This document shows, piece after piece, positions 50,293 to 62,887 of a DNA stretch of 64,000 bases. The position numbers and the translations under genes were made by a program. Each line of letters opens with the position of its first letter. Position 1 is the first letter of the stretch. Source of the DNA: Paracyclopina nana (lineage: Eukaryota; Arthropoda; Copepoda; Cyclopoida; Cyclopettidae); the NCBI GenBank assembly GCA_019096065.1, contig JAGUCH010000001.1, positions 16,430,001 through 16,494,000 on the forward strand. The letters run 5' to 3'. The notes below the pieces were generated by a model, which worked only from the letters and a program-made list of their open reading frames with translations, made no database searches and was not told the DNA's origin.

Positions 50293-53200
50293 CTAATTGG
50301 CTACGTCATCATTATTAACAGTTGAGATGAAGAGATTGTCCAAGATCCCCGTGCTCTTCGAGCTGCTGTCCTTCTTCTGCTTACTCGAAAGCTTGTTGAT
50401 GGTATCCATGAGACTGGGCTTTTTCTTCTGAGCCACAGTCAACACACTGGTCTCCTTGGTTATGCAGTTACTCGCCTGCACGGAGCTCCTCGCCTGCTTG
50501 GCAGCATCATCAGCATCAGAATAATCGTCTCCACTGCTCACGCCAGAGTCGTGCTTCTTTTTGTGGCGCACCAGCAGCTTTTTGAGGCTGAACGACTTTT
50601 GGCAAATGTCACACGTGTACTTGACTCCGTGATCCCTGCTCACGTGCTTTCGCAGCTCGAGGAAGGAGCTGAGCACAGCGGGGCAAAAGATGCACTCCAC
50701 CCCTTTGTCAGCATTGGCAGAGGCCTCTTGAGCATTGCCAGGCATCTCCAGGAGGCTGCTGATGTTGGCCTCGATGGTGGCACACTCCTCAGCATGGCAG
50801 GTTCGCATGTGCGTCAACGCGAGAGCTCGCACCTCGAACCCGATGCTGCAAATGTGGCACCTAAATGGAGTCATCCCATCTTCCTCTTCCAGAGCTTCTT
50901 CCTCCATGGAAAACTCGTCGTCTCCCTCCTCGTTCTCCTCGTTGAATTCCCCATGCTTGCTCAAGTGGTGCTTGCGTAGGTTGCTTTGCGACGAGAAGGT
51001 GGAGCTGGGGCACATTTTGCACTTGTAGGGCCTGTCAGGCACGTTCCTCATGGTGTAGGAGGCAAGCTGGTCGCCATTGTTGTTGTTGCCGCCATGCTTG
51101 CGCACGAGGTGCCGGTCACAGTTGGACTTGGTCGTGAACCACAAGTTGCACTCGGGGCACTTGAACGGCTTGTGCCCTGTGTGCGTCAAAATGTGCCGGT
51201 TCAGGGAGGAGGTCCAGGGGAACTTTCTCTCGCAGTAGGGACAGGCGATCTTGTGCGGAGCCGCTGAGTAGGCACTCTTCTTGCGCTCCACAGGACTACT
51301 GCTCGTGTGATTCGAGCCTGAGCTGCCCTCCTCGTCGTCCTCGTGGTCGAAATACTTGATGAAGCTCTGGCTCGAGGCCGTGTTGAGGAGCTTGGACACG
51401 CTGGCCAAATCCTGGGTATCCTGGCTCACTCCAGGCGAGCTGGTGCAGGGCTCGTCAATGATGAGGCTGCCGTCCTCGCCATTGTCTTCAGACACCTCAA
51501 ACCCTTCCTCCTCCTCTTCCTCTTCATCCTCTTCCTCTTCCAACGGATCACCATCGCTGTGGTGAGCCTTGGCAGGGTCGTCAGGCTTCTCCTGGGAGGC
51601 CGAGGACTCGTCGTTCACGAGGTCTTGGCACGTCGTAGTACTCGCTCTGAATTGGGGAGCCAGGACTGGCACGGTGGCCGCATGGTTCCGCCTGCTTCCC
51701 CTCGGCTTTTGGCACCAGTGCTGAGGATGCTGCTGCTTGATATGCCTCTCCATGTTGGACCTCAGCGTGAATCTGGCCTCGCAGAAATTGCATCCATAGG
51801 GCCGTTCGGTCCGGTAGCGCCTCTGCTTCTGCTTCTTCATCAGCACTCCGTTCTTGATGACCATCTTGTAATTGGAGTCCGAGTCGGAGTTGTTGCCGCG
51901 GTCAGTGGACAGCTCGGCTTTCTCGTTGTTCGAAGAAGTGGAGTGATGTTGAGCTGGAGGAGGAGGAGCTTTCCCCAAGTTTTGTACCTTGCTCAGATGC
52001 TGCAGAGCCTCAGCAGCCTCCTTCTGCTCCTTCAGCTCCGCTGTCTGCTTTCTCAAATAATCCTGCTGCTGCATGAAGAGATCTCCTCCAGAGGCTCCTC
52101 CTCCTCCCCCAGGAATGACTGGAGGTGGAGGCTGCACGCCGGCCGACAGCTGAGCCAATCTCTGCTTCATCTGCTCTCTGAGCTCACCAGGCAGAGATTC
52201 GAGGCCAGGCATCAGATGCATGAAGTTGGTGGTGCCTTGCAGAAAGGGGAAGAGCAGGGGGAATCCTGCTGCATTCGTGGGACGGACTGGGGCAGAGGTG
52301 GTTGGGACCCCGCCACCACCTTGGTTCAGGGTGGCTGGCATGTAGGGGAACATGCCAGAGGAGGCCATGAGGGCTGCCACTTGAGCGTTGGAGGCCAGCA
52401 GGTCTGCAGGGGCCATCATAGGGAATTTGCCATGCATCCTCAAAGGGGGCAAATTGCTATACAACGGCAGACTGGGCTTCTTATTGATGCCTGTCTCTGA
52501 TGAGGGAGGCCTGCTACTGAGGTCCAAGGGAGCCTCTGTGTCCTCTGTAGAGGCGGCTGCGGCCTCTTGCTGCTTCTTCTGCGTGAGCTGGTCGATCAGG
52601 GCGACTGGCCTGGGCACCATTGAAGGTGAGCCCTGGTCCAACAGCATCCTGGCAATGCTCGGGTGCTGCTGCTGCTTCTTGACTTCTTCGAAGATGTGAT
52701 CTACATCATTAGAGTAAGCAGGGTGATCCTTAACCGCATGAGCAATGACCTTAGCACTTGAGCTGAAAATCTGCTTGCAAACTTTGCATCTAAATTGCCG
52801 TGGAGCAGCAATTGCGTCGTCGTCGTTCTCGTTGTCTTCTTCTTGCTGCTGTTGCTGATGCCTGGCTGCTGAGATAGCGTCAGGATCTTCACTTTCGTGA
52901 ACAATAATTGAGGTCCTAATGGCTTCCCTCGAGGTTTTGCCGTGCTTATTTTTAAGGTGGCGCTCGCAGTTGGCCTTGGTCGTGAAACCGTAGCTGCAAA
53001 GCTTGCACTCAAAGGGCTTTTCGCCAGTGTGAGTTCGCATGTGTCGGGTCAGAGTACTCTTGTCATTGCTGTTATAAGTGCATGCGCCCACGTTGCAAAC
53101 ATAAGGGGGCTTACCCAGGTGCTCTTTGTTGTGGCCCTTCAGCGCCCGCAAGTTGGGGTAGACAGCTGGGCACAGCCTGCACGGGAACTCGCCCTTCAAC

Positions 53201-55010
53201 TTCATGTCCCGAATGATGGGGTCTTCCACCAGGCAGACGCCCTCGTGCCCACTCACTGACTTGCTTTCCTCAACCTGGTCCGCAGCAGAGCTGCTCTCGT
53301 CAATCGAGTCCGTGGCGTGGTCCACCATGAGGCTCCTGCCGTTGCTCTTGGCCGCCATACTGAGCATGCTCTGCACGTCAGACAAGTCATTGTCTTCGAC
53401 GCCATTAGAATTTTTGGCCGCAGCCTCGGCTGCTGCACAGATGACTTGAGGGGGCAATTGGAGGGGCCCCTGGGACATGGGGATCACCATGATGGGCGGG
53501 GGGCTTGCCCCGGACGACGAGGGCGGGGACTGGGCTGCGAAGGCACTCTGAGGCTTGCCATTGCTTGCCGGCTTGGCCGGAGCCGCCAGCGAAGTCGAAG
53601 ATTTGCTAGAGGGTGAGGTGTAGGATGCAGATGAAGCGAAGTGAAACATGGTTTTGTGCAGTTTTAAGTAGTTGTAGTTGGGGCATGTGAAGCCGCATTG
53701 CTCGCATGCCACCTCCTGCCCTGGGTGGGCCTCGAAAATGTGGTGATCTAGGTTCAGCTCTGAGCTGAAGGTTTGAGGGCACACCGGGCACTTGAAGGCT
53801 CCAGACTCGTTGATGGCCTCGCCAGCCTTCGACAACTTGCTGAGGTGTCCAGGGCTCATGGGTTCCTCGCCAAAGCTGCCATTGAGTGCCGCCGCCGCCG
53901 ATGGGTTCTTCCGTTTCCGCCCCACCCTGCCCCGACTGGCTGCAGAGGCTGGTGTCGCCCCTTCGTTGAGTCCTCCATTGTTCGCATGTGACTCTCGATT
54001 GCCATGAGTCCGCTTGTGTCGATGCATGTTGCCATTGGTGGTGAAGGTTTGCCCGCAGAGGTCGCAGCTGAAAGGCCTCTCCCCGCTGTGCACCAACATG
54101 TGCCTATCGAGGGAGGAGAAGGAGGAGAGCATCTTTCCGCACAGGCAGCAGTAGTAGACTTTGCTCTGGCCCGTCGGGTCGTTGGGGTCATTGTGGGGCT
54201 TGACCTCGTTGTGGCCCCTGATGTGCGTGGTAAAGTCCTTCTGCGTGGCTTGGTTCTCGTGGCAAAGTGGGCATGTGTACATCTGATCTGTGGCGCTGGG
54301 CTCCACCACAGATGTTGATGAGATGGGTGGAACTGGCATCCCTGGTGGAAGTGGATTAGGCAATTTGATTGATAAGCTTTCGCTTTTGGGCTGAACGAGC
54401 TCAGATAACTCGTCCTTCTCTGGTTCCATTGTAGGTGGGGGAGAGCCATGGCTGGTGGCTTCGTCGTCATCATCATCATCCTCTTCCATATCCGGAGCAT
54501 GCACCATGGCGATGGGCTGCTGGATGAAGAGAGAGAAGCATGAGCAAATATTTGCCACTGCCATTCTATCTCCCTGCTAATTGAAACACTGATGTTGCCA
54601 GCTCCTCTGTGCCATCATAATTGGCGCCATTAATACTACATAACGACCTTAATTACTAATTTAAAAATAGATTTGTATTATCATATTTTGCTCCTATATA
54701 AATGTAAGCCATCTCAACTATCTCAGCTCAAAACTAAAGGAAAAGCACTGAAACACGCAAGACAGGGTAAATTTTTCAACGTTTGTTATCAGTGCCGAAA
54801 TGATTTCGTTTAATGCATGCCCGTGAAATGGAGATTAGTTGCCCATTTTTCCTGCTTGAGTCCTGATAACGCAAATAGATGCTGAATTGATTTTCTCACC
54901 TGAATTTGGGGCACTTTGTTTGTTTTCGTGGGTTTCCTCCTTTTGGCTCCTACAGCCGAGGCTGGGTCGACTTCAGCAATTGCTGACTGAGGAGCTGCTG
55001 CTGCTGACAT
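50293..55010 (-). CDS. RREB1/Hindsight (Pebbled)-family zinc-finger transcription factor, paralog B, 16 C2H2 fingers
   Basis: Two coding exons: 55010-54900 (37 codons, phase 0) and 54519-50293, joined at CAG|GTGAGA and a strong acceptor (CTTCTCTCTCTTCATCCAG); 1445 aa. The first exon carries a basic patch, KRRKPTKTNK. Fingers lie at about 118-140, 159-181, 187-209, 279-302, 307-330, 482-504, 510-534, 540-563, 613-636, 945-968, 1128-1150, 1156-1179, 1202-1226, 1256-1279, 1311-1334 and 1338-1360. Fourteen align with paralog A in order; those at 613-636 and 1202-1226 are extra. An acidic run, PLDLS (about 701-705), a Pro/Gly/Gln-rich middle, the NYKMVIKNGVLMKKQKQRR linker and the KKKPSLMDTINKLSSK C-terminal motif match or parallel paralog A. 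This is a nuclear, sequence-specific regulator with likely CtBP binding (inferred from the motif). An open frame beginning at 54564 reads through the intron end, so an alternative start there cannot be excluded. Confidence 0.92.
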
Positions 55011-55048
55011 GATGGTGAAGAACTCTTCAGCCGAAATTGTTTACATGC
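54900..55048 (-). other. Exon with the start codon of paralog B (5' UTR part and splice acceptor)
   Basis: The minus strand shows an acceptor, TTTGCTTTTGCAG, ending at 55049. It is followed by a 38-base leader and ATG 55010, so this exon is internal and a non-coding exon must lie upstream. Its donor is at 54899. Confidence 0.6.
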
Positions 55049-55141
55049 CTGCAAAAGCAAAGTCTCGTGATTGTTGGATCACCTTGCACCGACATCATTG
55101 TTGCGAATTTGATATCGGCCATTCATAGATAAAAAAGCAGG

Positions 55142-55159
55142 GATGATGATGATGATGAT
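55142..55159 (+). repeat. (GAT)n microsatellite
   Basis: Perfect six-unit GAT run inside the proposed first intron of paralog B. Confidence 0.75.
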
Positions 55160-56285
55160 TCTTGCCATATCTTTTGCCAACTAAGCTGCAGCCCGCAGAT
55201 GCTAACGACAATTCTATTTTAAAGTGAAGTTTGCAGTATCAACAACAAATGCATGACATTGTCATCATCGAGCGGAGCAGATTTCTCTCAAAGCTAGTTG
55301 CTCGATAATCCTCAGCCTGGGAGGAAAGTGTGTAATCTTATCTGGTGACAGCACACTTGATGATGATAAGGCTTTGATGGCAAATAATGCAGCCATCACA
55401 GGTGATGAAGGAGACTCGATGTTGTGAACTTTTTTGGCCTGACATGAAATCGCCATCGCGTTGTTTGCATTTGCTTCTCGATCGTGTGAGAAATTTCAGA
55501 TTTTGTGTGACCTGGTTGCATGAAAATGCTGCGGTGAAAAAATAATCTAGATGACCGGAAATTGAAATTCTCCAGGCGCTTCTTTTCAACTCTCGTAATC
55601 ATCATCCTAGTTGAGTGTCCATAAAACAAACCATCGTTATTTTCACTCTATGATTTTTCCGAGCTTTTCTTCGGCCCACAGGCCAAATTCTCATCATATA
55701 TGAAAACATAGCAACTTAAGTATAGAGCAGCACTCGAAAACAGAGCTTGGCACGAGCCAACTAGATGTGTTGTTATGGCCTGAGAACTTCCTCAGAAATT
55801 TCAGTTTGGTTAGTTCAAAAATATGGGAAAACGAAGATCGAGAGAAGCTATTTTTTCACACTTTTCCCACTCTGCCAAAGAAAACCTTTTCTGAGTGGAT
55901 GATGATGGTCTGGTCTACAAATTGTGATTTACTGACGACGTGAACACATCAACTTTTTTCACATGCACGCATTATGGGGAAGCGCGTGAGAAAATCTTGA
56001 CCTGAAGCCACTAACTGCAAAGTATCCATTTTATTTTTTTGGCTCTTTGAAAAAAAAATCCATGCGCTCATCTCTTTTGCAACATTTGCCTAATTTCACC
56101 AAAATAATACAGGGCTGATGTCACAATAGGAGAGAGTTTCAATTTTTGGCTTACCTTCAGAGTGATGTCTGTGTGGTGCAAAGGCACTATCCAGAATGGC
56201 AGCGCGGGGGACTTTCAAATCCAGTAGTCACCGAGAGTAGGAAGAGGAGGAGGAGGATAAAAGTGAAAGCCCTTCGAAGGCATAC

Positions 56286-56520
56286 CTGGCTCCCGACTTG
56301 TCTAGGGATGGAGAAAGCCCAACCTCCGCGACTTTTTCCCAGGCTGCAAGATTGATGAAGGTATAGCAGTCCTAGTGGGCAAACCGCGGGGCCAAAAAGC
56401 CAGCAGCAAAGGCTGCAGCAGCAGCAGCAGCGCCCGCGGCCGCTTAATTTCGAGCCAACTTGGGATCTCCATGGAGATCAGGACCATATAGCAACATGGC
56501 CAACTTTGCAAGCAGCAATT
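56286..56520 (-). other. Candidate GC-rich non-coding first exon of paralog B
   Basis: The segment is clearly more GC-rich than its surroundings (a GCGGCCGCGGGCGC block near 56432-56445 and a CAG run). It ends in a strong donor, GAGCCAG|GTATGC, at 56286/56285. Splicing to the acceptor at 55049 would remove a 1.24-kb intron. The 5' boundary is arbitrary; the promoter would be near 56.5 kb. No transcript evidence is available. Confidence 0.4.
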
Positions 56521-58840
56521 GCTGGACTAGATCACGAAAAAGTCGCGAAAAATTGACATCGCACAGCTGAGTTTCGTCGGAACATTTCAATACCGCTACT
56601 CACGCAACTTCTCTTATGATCATTTCTCGTTACATATTAAAAATAGGGCTTCAAAGTTACGCAATTTAAAATGGCTGCTTTAGTGTCTATACTATTTATT
56701 TCGTAAGAAAAAAGAATTCGAGTTGGTAAATAAGATGCTGATCTAATTTCTTAATGTCTTCATAAAAATTGTCTTTTTTTAAAATTAGCTCTTATTGCTA
56801 AAATCTGTCTTGATTTCATCGAGTGTCAGTTTTTTCATGGAAATGGATGATGATTTTAGATCTAGAGCAAATACGCCCAATTTAGCGTGCTGTAACGCAC
56901 CTGGTGGCTGACTACAACTACACTTATGGCTTTGGTCTCCTTGGCAACCTTTTCGGTCCAGGAGATTCATAGTACACACACAACCCATGAGAGCTGCACC
57001 TTATTATTCTGCCTGTGAATATTCGACCGTAGAGAGAGCAGCAGACTCTGTATACTGCGGGCCAGCAAATTTAGATAGTTTGCTCATTGTTGGCGAGCAA
57101 AGTCAATAGAGCATAATGGTGGTCCAAAACGCATGTGCTACTACTACTGCATCATAAGCCTATTTTATGGCACCTCAATGCTCCTATAAACATACTATAA
57201 GACTGCTGCTGCTGCTGCCCTTTAATCAAACAAGATTAACTATTCATGCGGCTTTTATGGCTGTATCCTCCTTTTTGCTTGAATTTTTCGGCTGCCTTTG
57301 AGCTTTCTCTCCACAACTCGCACACTTAAGTGTAATAATGCTACGTAGGCTCCGGATCACATTAAAGCAAATGGGCTCTACTTTATCCAATGGAGGTGGT
57401 GAATAAAGGCTACTTCCACCACATAGTAGTTTCACGGATATCCCTTATTTGCTCTTCGATTATTGGCCCTCTGTGTATAGTACTACTTGGTTATGGCTTT
57501 CGAGCTTTATGATGACAGACTACAGCCATTTTCCACATCGGCTTTCATTTTTGAGATATTGTCAATGCTACGTAGTAGCCATAAATTGTAAAGCGCCTTA
57601 TGAATGCGCCCGGAGAGGCCATCAATCAGTAGCTTAGCAATGCAGGACGACAATAATAATCATGCCCCACATACTAAATATGCTACAAGCCTCAAAAATT
57701 GTATCTGCGATGTAGCCAGTAGTATCTAACGACCTTTTTTATGATATGTGACAAACATGTTTGGAGCACGTATTCATATTATAAGGAAATCAAGCATTTG
57801 AGGCATGATTTGTACTCTTGCGCATCGTGGTGTGATTCAGCAATTGGAAGCGAATTTCTTGTATGCAACTACGAGTCTGGCATAATCTTGGTAAGAAGTA
57901 CAGCACTGCAGTATTTGCTACTACATTACGACAGACCGCATGGCATTGTCCCAAAAAGTAGCCGCAGCAGCAGCAATCTTATTGTAGGCATGCAGTAGGT
58001 ATATGTATTCATTAATACACGCGTTCCAGCCATTATTAAGAAGTAGCTAAGCAGCAGGAGCGGGACAAACAAAGAGAAAGAGAAAAAACCGATTTGTGAG
58101 TCCCTTCATCACTACAGTGTTGTGGCCATGGCTTTCTTTGTATTATAGAGTAGCAAAGCGGTCGCACAAAGCAGAAAAACACTGTACACTACATACTGCA
58201 TTTTTGCTACCGTTCTTTTTGAGCGGAGCAAAGTTTTTTGCCTTTGGCTCAGATAAAATAATCAAACTTTCTCACTTCTAACTGGAGTTGCTAGCCTTAC
58301 TGTAAAGGAGAAAGCTGCACAATTGTGAAGAAGCTTGTGTGTGTAAAGCAGTAATGCTATCATCAAAAATGCATGATAATGCGCACAACGCGCAACACAA
58401 CCATCAAAGAAAATATGGAACTACTCAATTTTCTTCATGCGCTATACTTATCACAAAAAGAATCATCAATAACAACGTAGCTTGTAGGCTGCATAAAACC
58501 AAATTTGGCCTTACATAATATTTTCTTGACAGCCAGGAAGGTCAGGCTCATTTCTTGACCTTTTGAGAGCTGCTGTTGCGGCGCATATCAACAGCTCACA
58601 CACAAAAAAAACGTCAAACCCATCATCGTTATTGTGCTAGTAATGCACAGCTATTTTTTGATGCTGCTGGGAAAACTGCTTGCACCTGCCTGAAAAAAAA
58701 GTTAAGCAAAAGCCCCAAACCAAAGCTCTGACAACCACATTTTTCACATTTTCTCCTTCTTTTACAAATTCAGCTTCCATAATTATATTGATGCATATAA
58801 TAATGATTTTTAGTATTTTGTTCTTAAAGGTTCTTGAGGC

Positions 58841-59260
58841 TAATGCCCTGTTCATGTATTAAGAATGCCTTAAGGTATGGGAAAAATTGTCATAAGGAAA
58901 AGTGAATATGTTGCTGACTGCCACTCTTACGAGTTCAGCTTGGGGCCGAGCAGCGTTTTTAATGGCAATTTTTGCTATTTTGTCTCGTGGTTTTCAGTAT
59001 ATTTCAAAACAAACTATCTTTCATCACATTTCTTTGATAAAAGTTGAGAATTAACTACTTTTTTTGCTCAAAAGGACTAAAATGTGGAGCACTTAAATAG
59101 CCGAAATTAGATTTGTTTACTTCCGAGTTGGCTTTAAAGTCGATCTGATTTTTTTAGTATCGGCTGGCGCTTGTCATAAAGACAATTTTTCTCCTTTCCT
59201 TGAGGTGTTTTTGGTGCATTTTCCTAAGGAGTTTGGTGCGTACATGAACAGCACGTAAGA
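58841..59260 (+). mobile_element. MITE-like element, copy 1 (about 415 bp)
   Basis: This copy aligns along its whole length with the one at 60434-60848, in the same orientation, at roughly 90 percent identity by eye. It starts TAATGCCCTGTTCATGTA and ends TACATGAACAGCAC, so its ends are inverted repeats (core CTGTTCATGTA). It has no coding capacity. The right end is more diverged than in copy 2. Confidence 0.8.
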
Positions 59261-60433
59261 CTAGCAGCCCATGTATTTTTTTCTGAGAATCCTGAGAGCA
59301 AAATTCCAAGAAGCTCAATAGCGTGGTGCCAGCTCTTTATTTGAAGGCATTACTTTGCATCACGCCATATTATGCTCGTCGAGGCCTTTGACATGGTGTG
59401 CAGAATGAGGAGGGGCAAAAATCAGCTGGAGGGCTCAAATGATGCTGCTGCATCCAATGAGAGGTGATTTCTCCTCTGCCAGAGATCGTTATCTGGCACT
59501 CACACACATGTTGCACACATCTTCTCCTCTCTTTATGGGCGGTCCAATATCCAGCATGAAGCCAGAGTGGAAGTGGGAAACCAAGTTACTTATCATCGAG
59601 ATCTTCAAATATTGACAGCATTGGATTAATCTGTCATACCTTGGCATTTTCCGAAAATTGGAGCAACCTTGAGCTGCGGTGACGATTGAGAGCAGTCATA
59701 AAAAGCTAATTCAATTTTCTTCCACAGCAGAGCAGATGTTGCTGCCAGCAGCTCAGAAATTAAAGCATCCGCTTGCGCTATCTTTTTACTACTGCTTGAG
59801 CAGCAGTAGATGATTCTTGGTGGTCCAAGAAAAATAGGGGGATCATTAGCTGGGCTATCCTGATATGATGAACAATGTTGGAATTGAGCCCCCTGCTGCC
59901 GTCAAGACACTTTTCAACTTTTTTCAAAGGAACAGTTGGTAGCTGGATATACATGCTTAATTTTTATGGTAGCAAAATAGTGAGGAAGAATGGTTTTTTC
60001 CCCGAGCGAGCATATGGCCTGAAATGATGCTCGGAAAATTATCTTGCACTAAAGTGGACCAAATGATGTTTCCAGAATGTTCTCCTCATTAACTAATTAT
60101 CACCTAGCCCATCTTTTCTCTTCATAGTTCCATTATGAAAAATGTTCTCTTTAAACCCATGCAATTTTTCCTCTTTCTTTATTGATTTATGAAGACATAT
60201 TCTACCTAAAGGATGTTTTCTCCCAAATCTGTCGAGTGCCAAAATGGAAACCACAAGAGAGATTCCAATCATGAAAATCACAATGTCTGTGGATCATCTC
60301 CCTTCTGATGCCGAAGATGTTAATTTCATTTTCAGAGGAAAAACCTCAGCTCGCCATCTCATGTTGTTGTAGGATTAGCCTGATGCGGTTTTTGCCTCCA
60401 AATGCAATTAGCGATGAATTAATCATAGTACAT

Positions 60434-60848
60434 TAATGCCCTGTTCATGTATTAACAATGCCTTCAGGTATAGAAAAAATTGTCTTAAGGAAAAGTGAAT
60501 CCGTTGCTGACTGCCACTCTACGAGTTCAGCTTGGGACCGAGCAGCGTTTTTAATGGCAATTTTTGCTATTTTGTCTCGTGGTCTTCAGCATATTTCAAA
60601 ACAAACTATCTTTCATCACATTGCTTTGATTAAAGATGCAATTTAACTATTGATTTTGCTCAGAAGGACTAAAATTTGGAGCACTTGATAGCCAAAATTA
60701 GATTTGTTTACTTTAAAGTTTGCTTAAAGTCGATCTGATTTTTTTAGTATCAGCTGGCGCTTGCCATAAGACAATTTTTCTCCTTTCCTAGAGGTGTTTT
60801 TGGTGCATTTTCCTAAGGAGTTTGAAGCGTACATGAACAGGACATTAG
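60434..60848 (+). mobile_element. MITE-like element, copy 2 (about 415 bp)
   Basis: The left end is TAATGCCCTGTTCATGTA. The right end read on the other strand is TAATGTCCTGTTCATGTA, giving an 18-bp terminal inverted repeat with one mismatch. The copies differ by scattered substitutions and 1-2 base indels. This fits two insertions of one non-autonomous DNA transposon family rather than a segmental duplication, because the flanks are unrelated. Confidence 0.8.
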
Positions 60849-62887
60849 TGTTTTTGAGAGTGCGCAGTGGCAAAGCAAATTGTCCAAATTCATGCTTTGC
60901 CTCTTCTTGATTTTTTCCACTCTTCTCGAGCTTTAATTACAGGTGTGGTGAATAGCATGCATCACAGCACATTATTGCCATCCACTTCTTTTTGTCGTAG
61001 AACTACGATCTAAGCACTGGAATTGCTGCAGCCTTGTTTTTAATGGATTCTCCATATAGGAATGCATCGATATTTTATGCCTATGTATTTTACACTGGTA
61101 TGTGCATCTCAGAACGATGCTATTTCTCAGAGGAGATGGAGGAACCCTTTAAAAAACGAGTTTTTCTCGTCTTTTCTTGTGGCAAAAAAAAAACGAGTTC
61201 TCGTATCAGATGATCTCCAAAATGTCTGAATCACAATTCTAGATATCAGTTGAAAAAAGTTTCTTCCACTATAGGCTAGCTGTGATTTTCCATGCAAATC
61301 TGACAGCTGGAAAGAAAACGTCTTGGCCATCATTTTTTGATGTGGCTAATTAACTTTTGTATGGTGTCGTGATGCAAATACGAGACATGAAATATGCTCC
61401 TTCAAGGATAGGGGAAAAAAAGTCCAATTTGTGCGCGGAAAATTGTCAAATGATTCCATTACAAATCACAGCTGCATTCGAATGGAAAAAGGATCATAAA
61501 TAGCAATTAAAGCAAAATGGACGTTTGCGTCCATTTTTCCTTGAGGCGCAATTTCGGCTGCTTGAAGAATTTTGTCTGCTGCATTTAAGACAAGCATCTT
61601 TCAGCTTAGGTTGTTGTGACCATTTGGATCAAGATAAATCTTGTTAGCAGTTGTAGTAGTACTGTCATCATGCTCGTCTTTGTCATGTTTTCGTGATCAA
61701 TGATTAGTTTTGACTTTTCTACGAGCCTGTGCGAGTGAGAGTGACAAAACTGCCAAATGAAATAAAAATACTACTTATTATCATTCCACTCTCGCATGGT
61801 CCAACTTCTCCGAAATCTGGCTGTTGTGATTGAATTTTATTGGATATTGGAGGGGTTGGAAAAAAAGTGTGATTTACCACTTAGATTGTTGGAGGTATCT
61901 TACAAATGGCATCAGAATGCTCAAACGAGTGGCAAAGCTGTGTAAGGATGTGTGTGGGGTCACGTGGGAATGTGCATCATTTGGATCATTAAAATAATAG
62001 AAATACTACTACTAACCCATGAAGCAAGAAAACTGGTACCATTATCTTCTACAACTCTCCATAAGAAGTGGTCGTTTTCATCCCAGCAAATTGCTCACAA
62101 TCAAATTTAAAATTAATTTTCATTTCATGCTGGACTAAAAAAGACCTTATTGGTTCTCGGTAATTTTACAGTAGAAGCAAGGATAAGTCAAGAAAGTATC
62201 AGGCAAAAAATCTGTCTCGTCGTCGCTTTAAAATTCAGTCACAATTTTGCCCGTGATTTGTAGGTTAACTAGCTTCATTCATAAAGTATGTATTTCAAAA
62301 AAAGCTAAGGTAGGCCAAGATGCGATTTGAAACTGAGCCAATGTGATTTGTGAGGCTGCCGACTTCACGAGATGCGAGCTCGTCATTCAAATGGATGCCA
62401 GGTTTTGATCGGATCATCTATCTCAGTCCTTTGCTTGTTTTTTGGATGCGCGACAACAAAGGAGCTCCTTTGTAGCAGCAAAGATATGCTGCCATCATAT
62501 AAAAAGAACCCTGCATTTTTTTTTGCCAATTCCGACTTTTAGTTCCAACCATGAAATCACCACCTTTTTCTATACTAATGCCTACATACAAAGAGCTGTC
62601 AACCGAGATTCTTCGGAAATCCCAAATCACGCAACCTTAAAAATTCGCTACATAAATATCTAAGAAAAGTGAAATTGATCTTATTAATATTTTTTCATTT
62701 TAAAAGTACATATAGTATATTTGATATAAAATCTCCTGATAAAAAAGCACCATCATTAATATAATTATAAAATGTCATTACTCAAATTAGGCCTATTGTC
62801 AGCTCTTTCTTTTTAGGCTTTCAAGACGTTTAGCATAAATTATTTTTGTGTACCGAATTCAAGCAGTGGAAAGAGAAACTCTGGCTT

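Larger units (their letters stand above)
56521..62887. other. Non-coding upstream region of paralog B
   Basis: No supported gene. Short TAG, CAG and CA runs occur. Two copies of a 415-bp element (listed separately) lie at 58.8 and 60.4 kb. Open frames inside those copies are repeat-derived. The region may contain paralog B regulatory DNA; nothing specific is visible. Confidence 0.5.

Noticed and set aside
50986-52500. Long plus-strand open frames opposite paralog B, including one of 385 codons
   Set aside because: They are antisense shadows of the zinc-finger CDS; translations show Val/Leu/His-rich mirror images of finger codons and no domain of their own.
10327-55760. Several GGCACGAG octamers, known as a cDNA-library adaptor sequence
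   Set aside because: About five copies in 64 kb is close to chance for an octamer on both strands, and no exon junctions or vector sequence adjoin them.
60458-60646. 62-aa open frame in the second MITE copy
   Set aside because: It lies inside the repeat and the frame is broken in the first copy, so it is not a gene.
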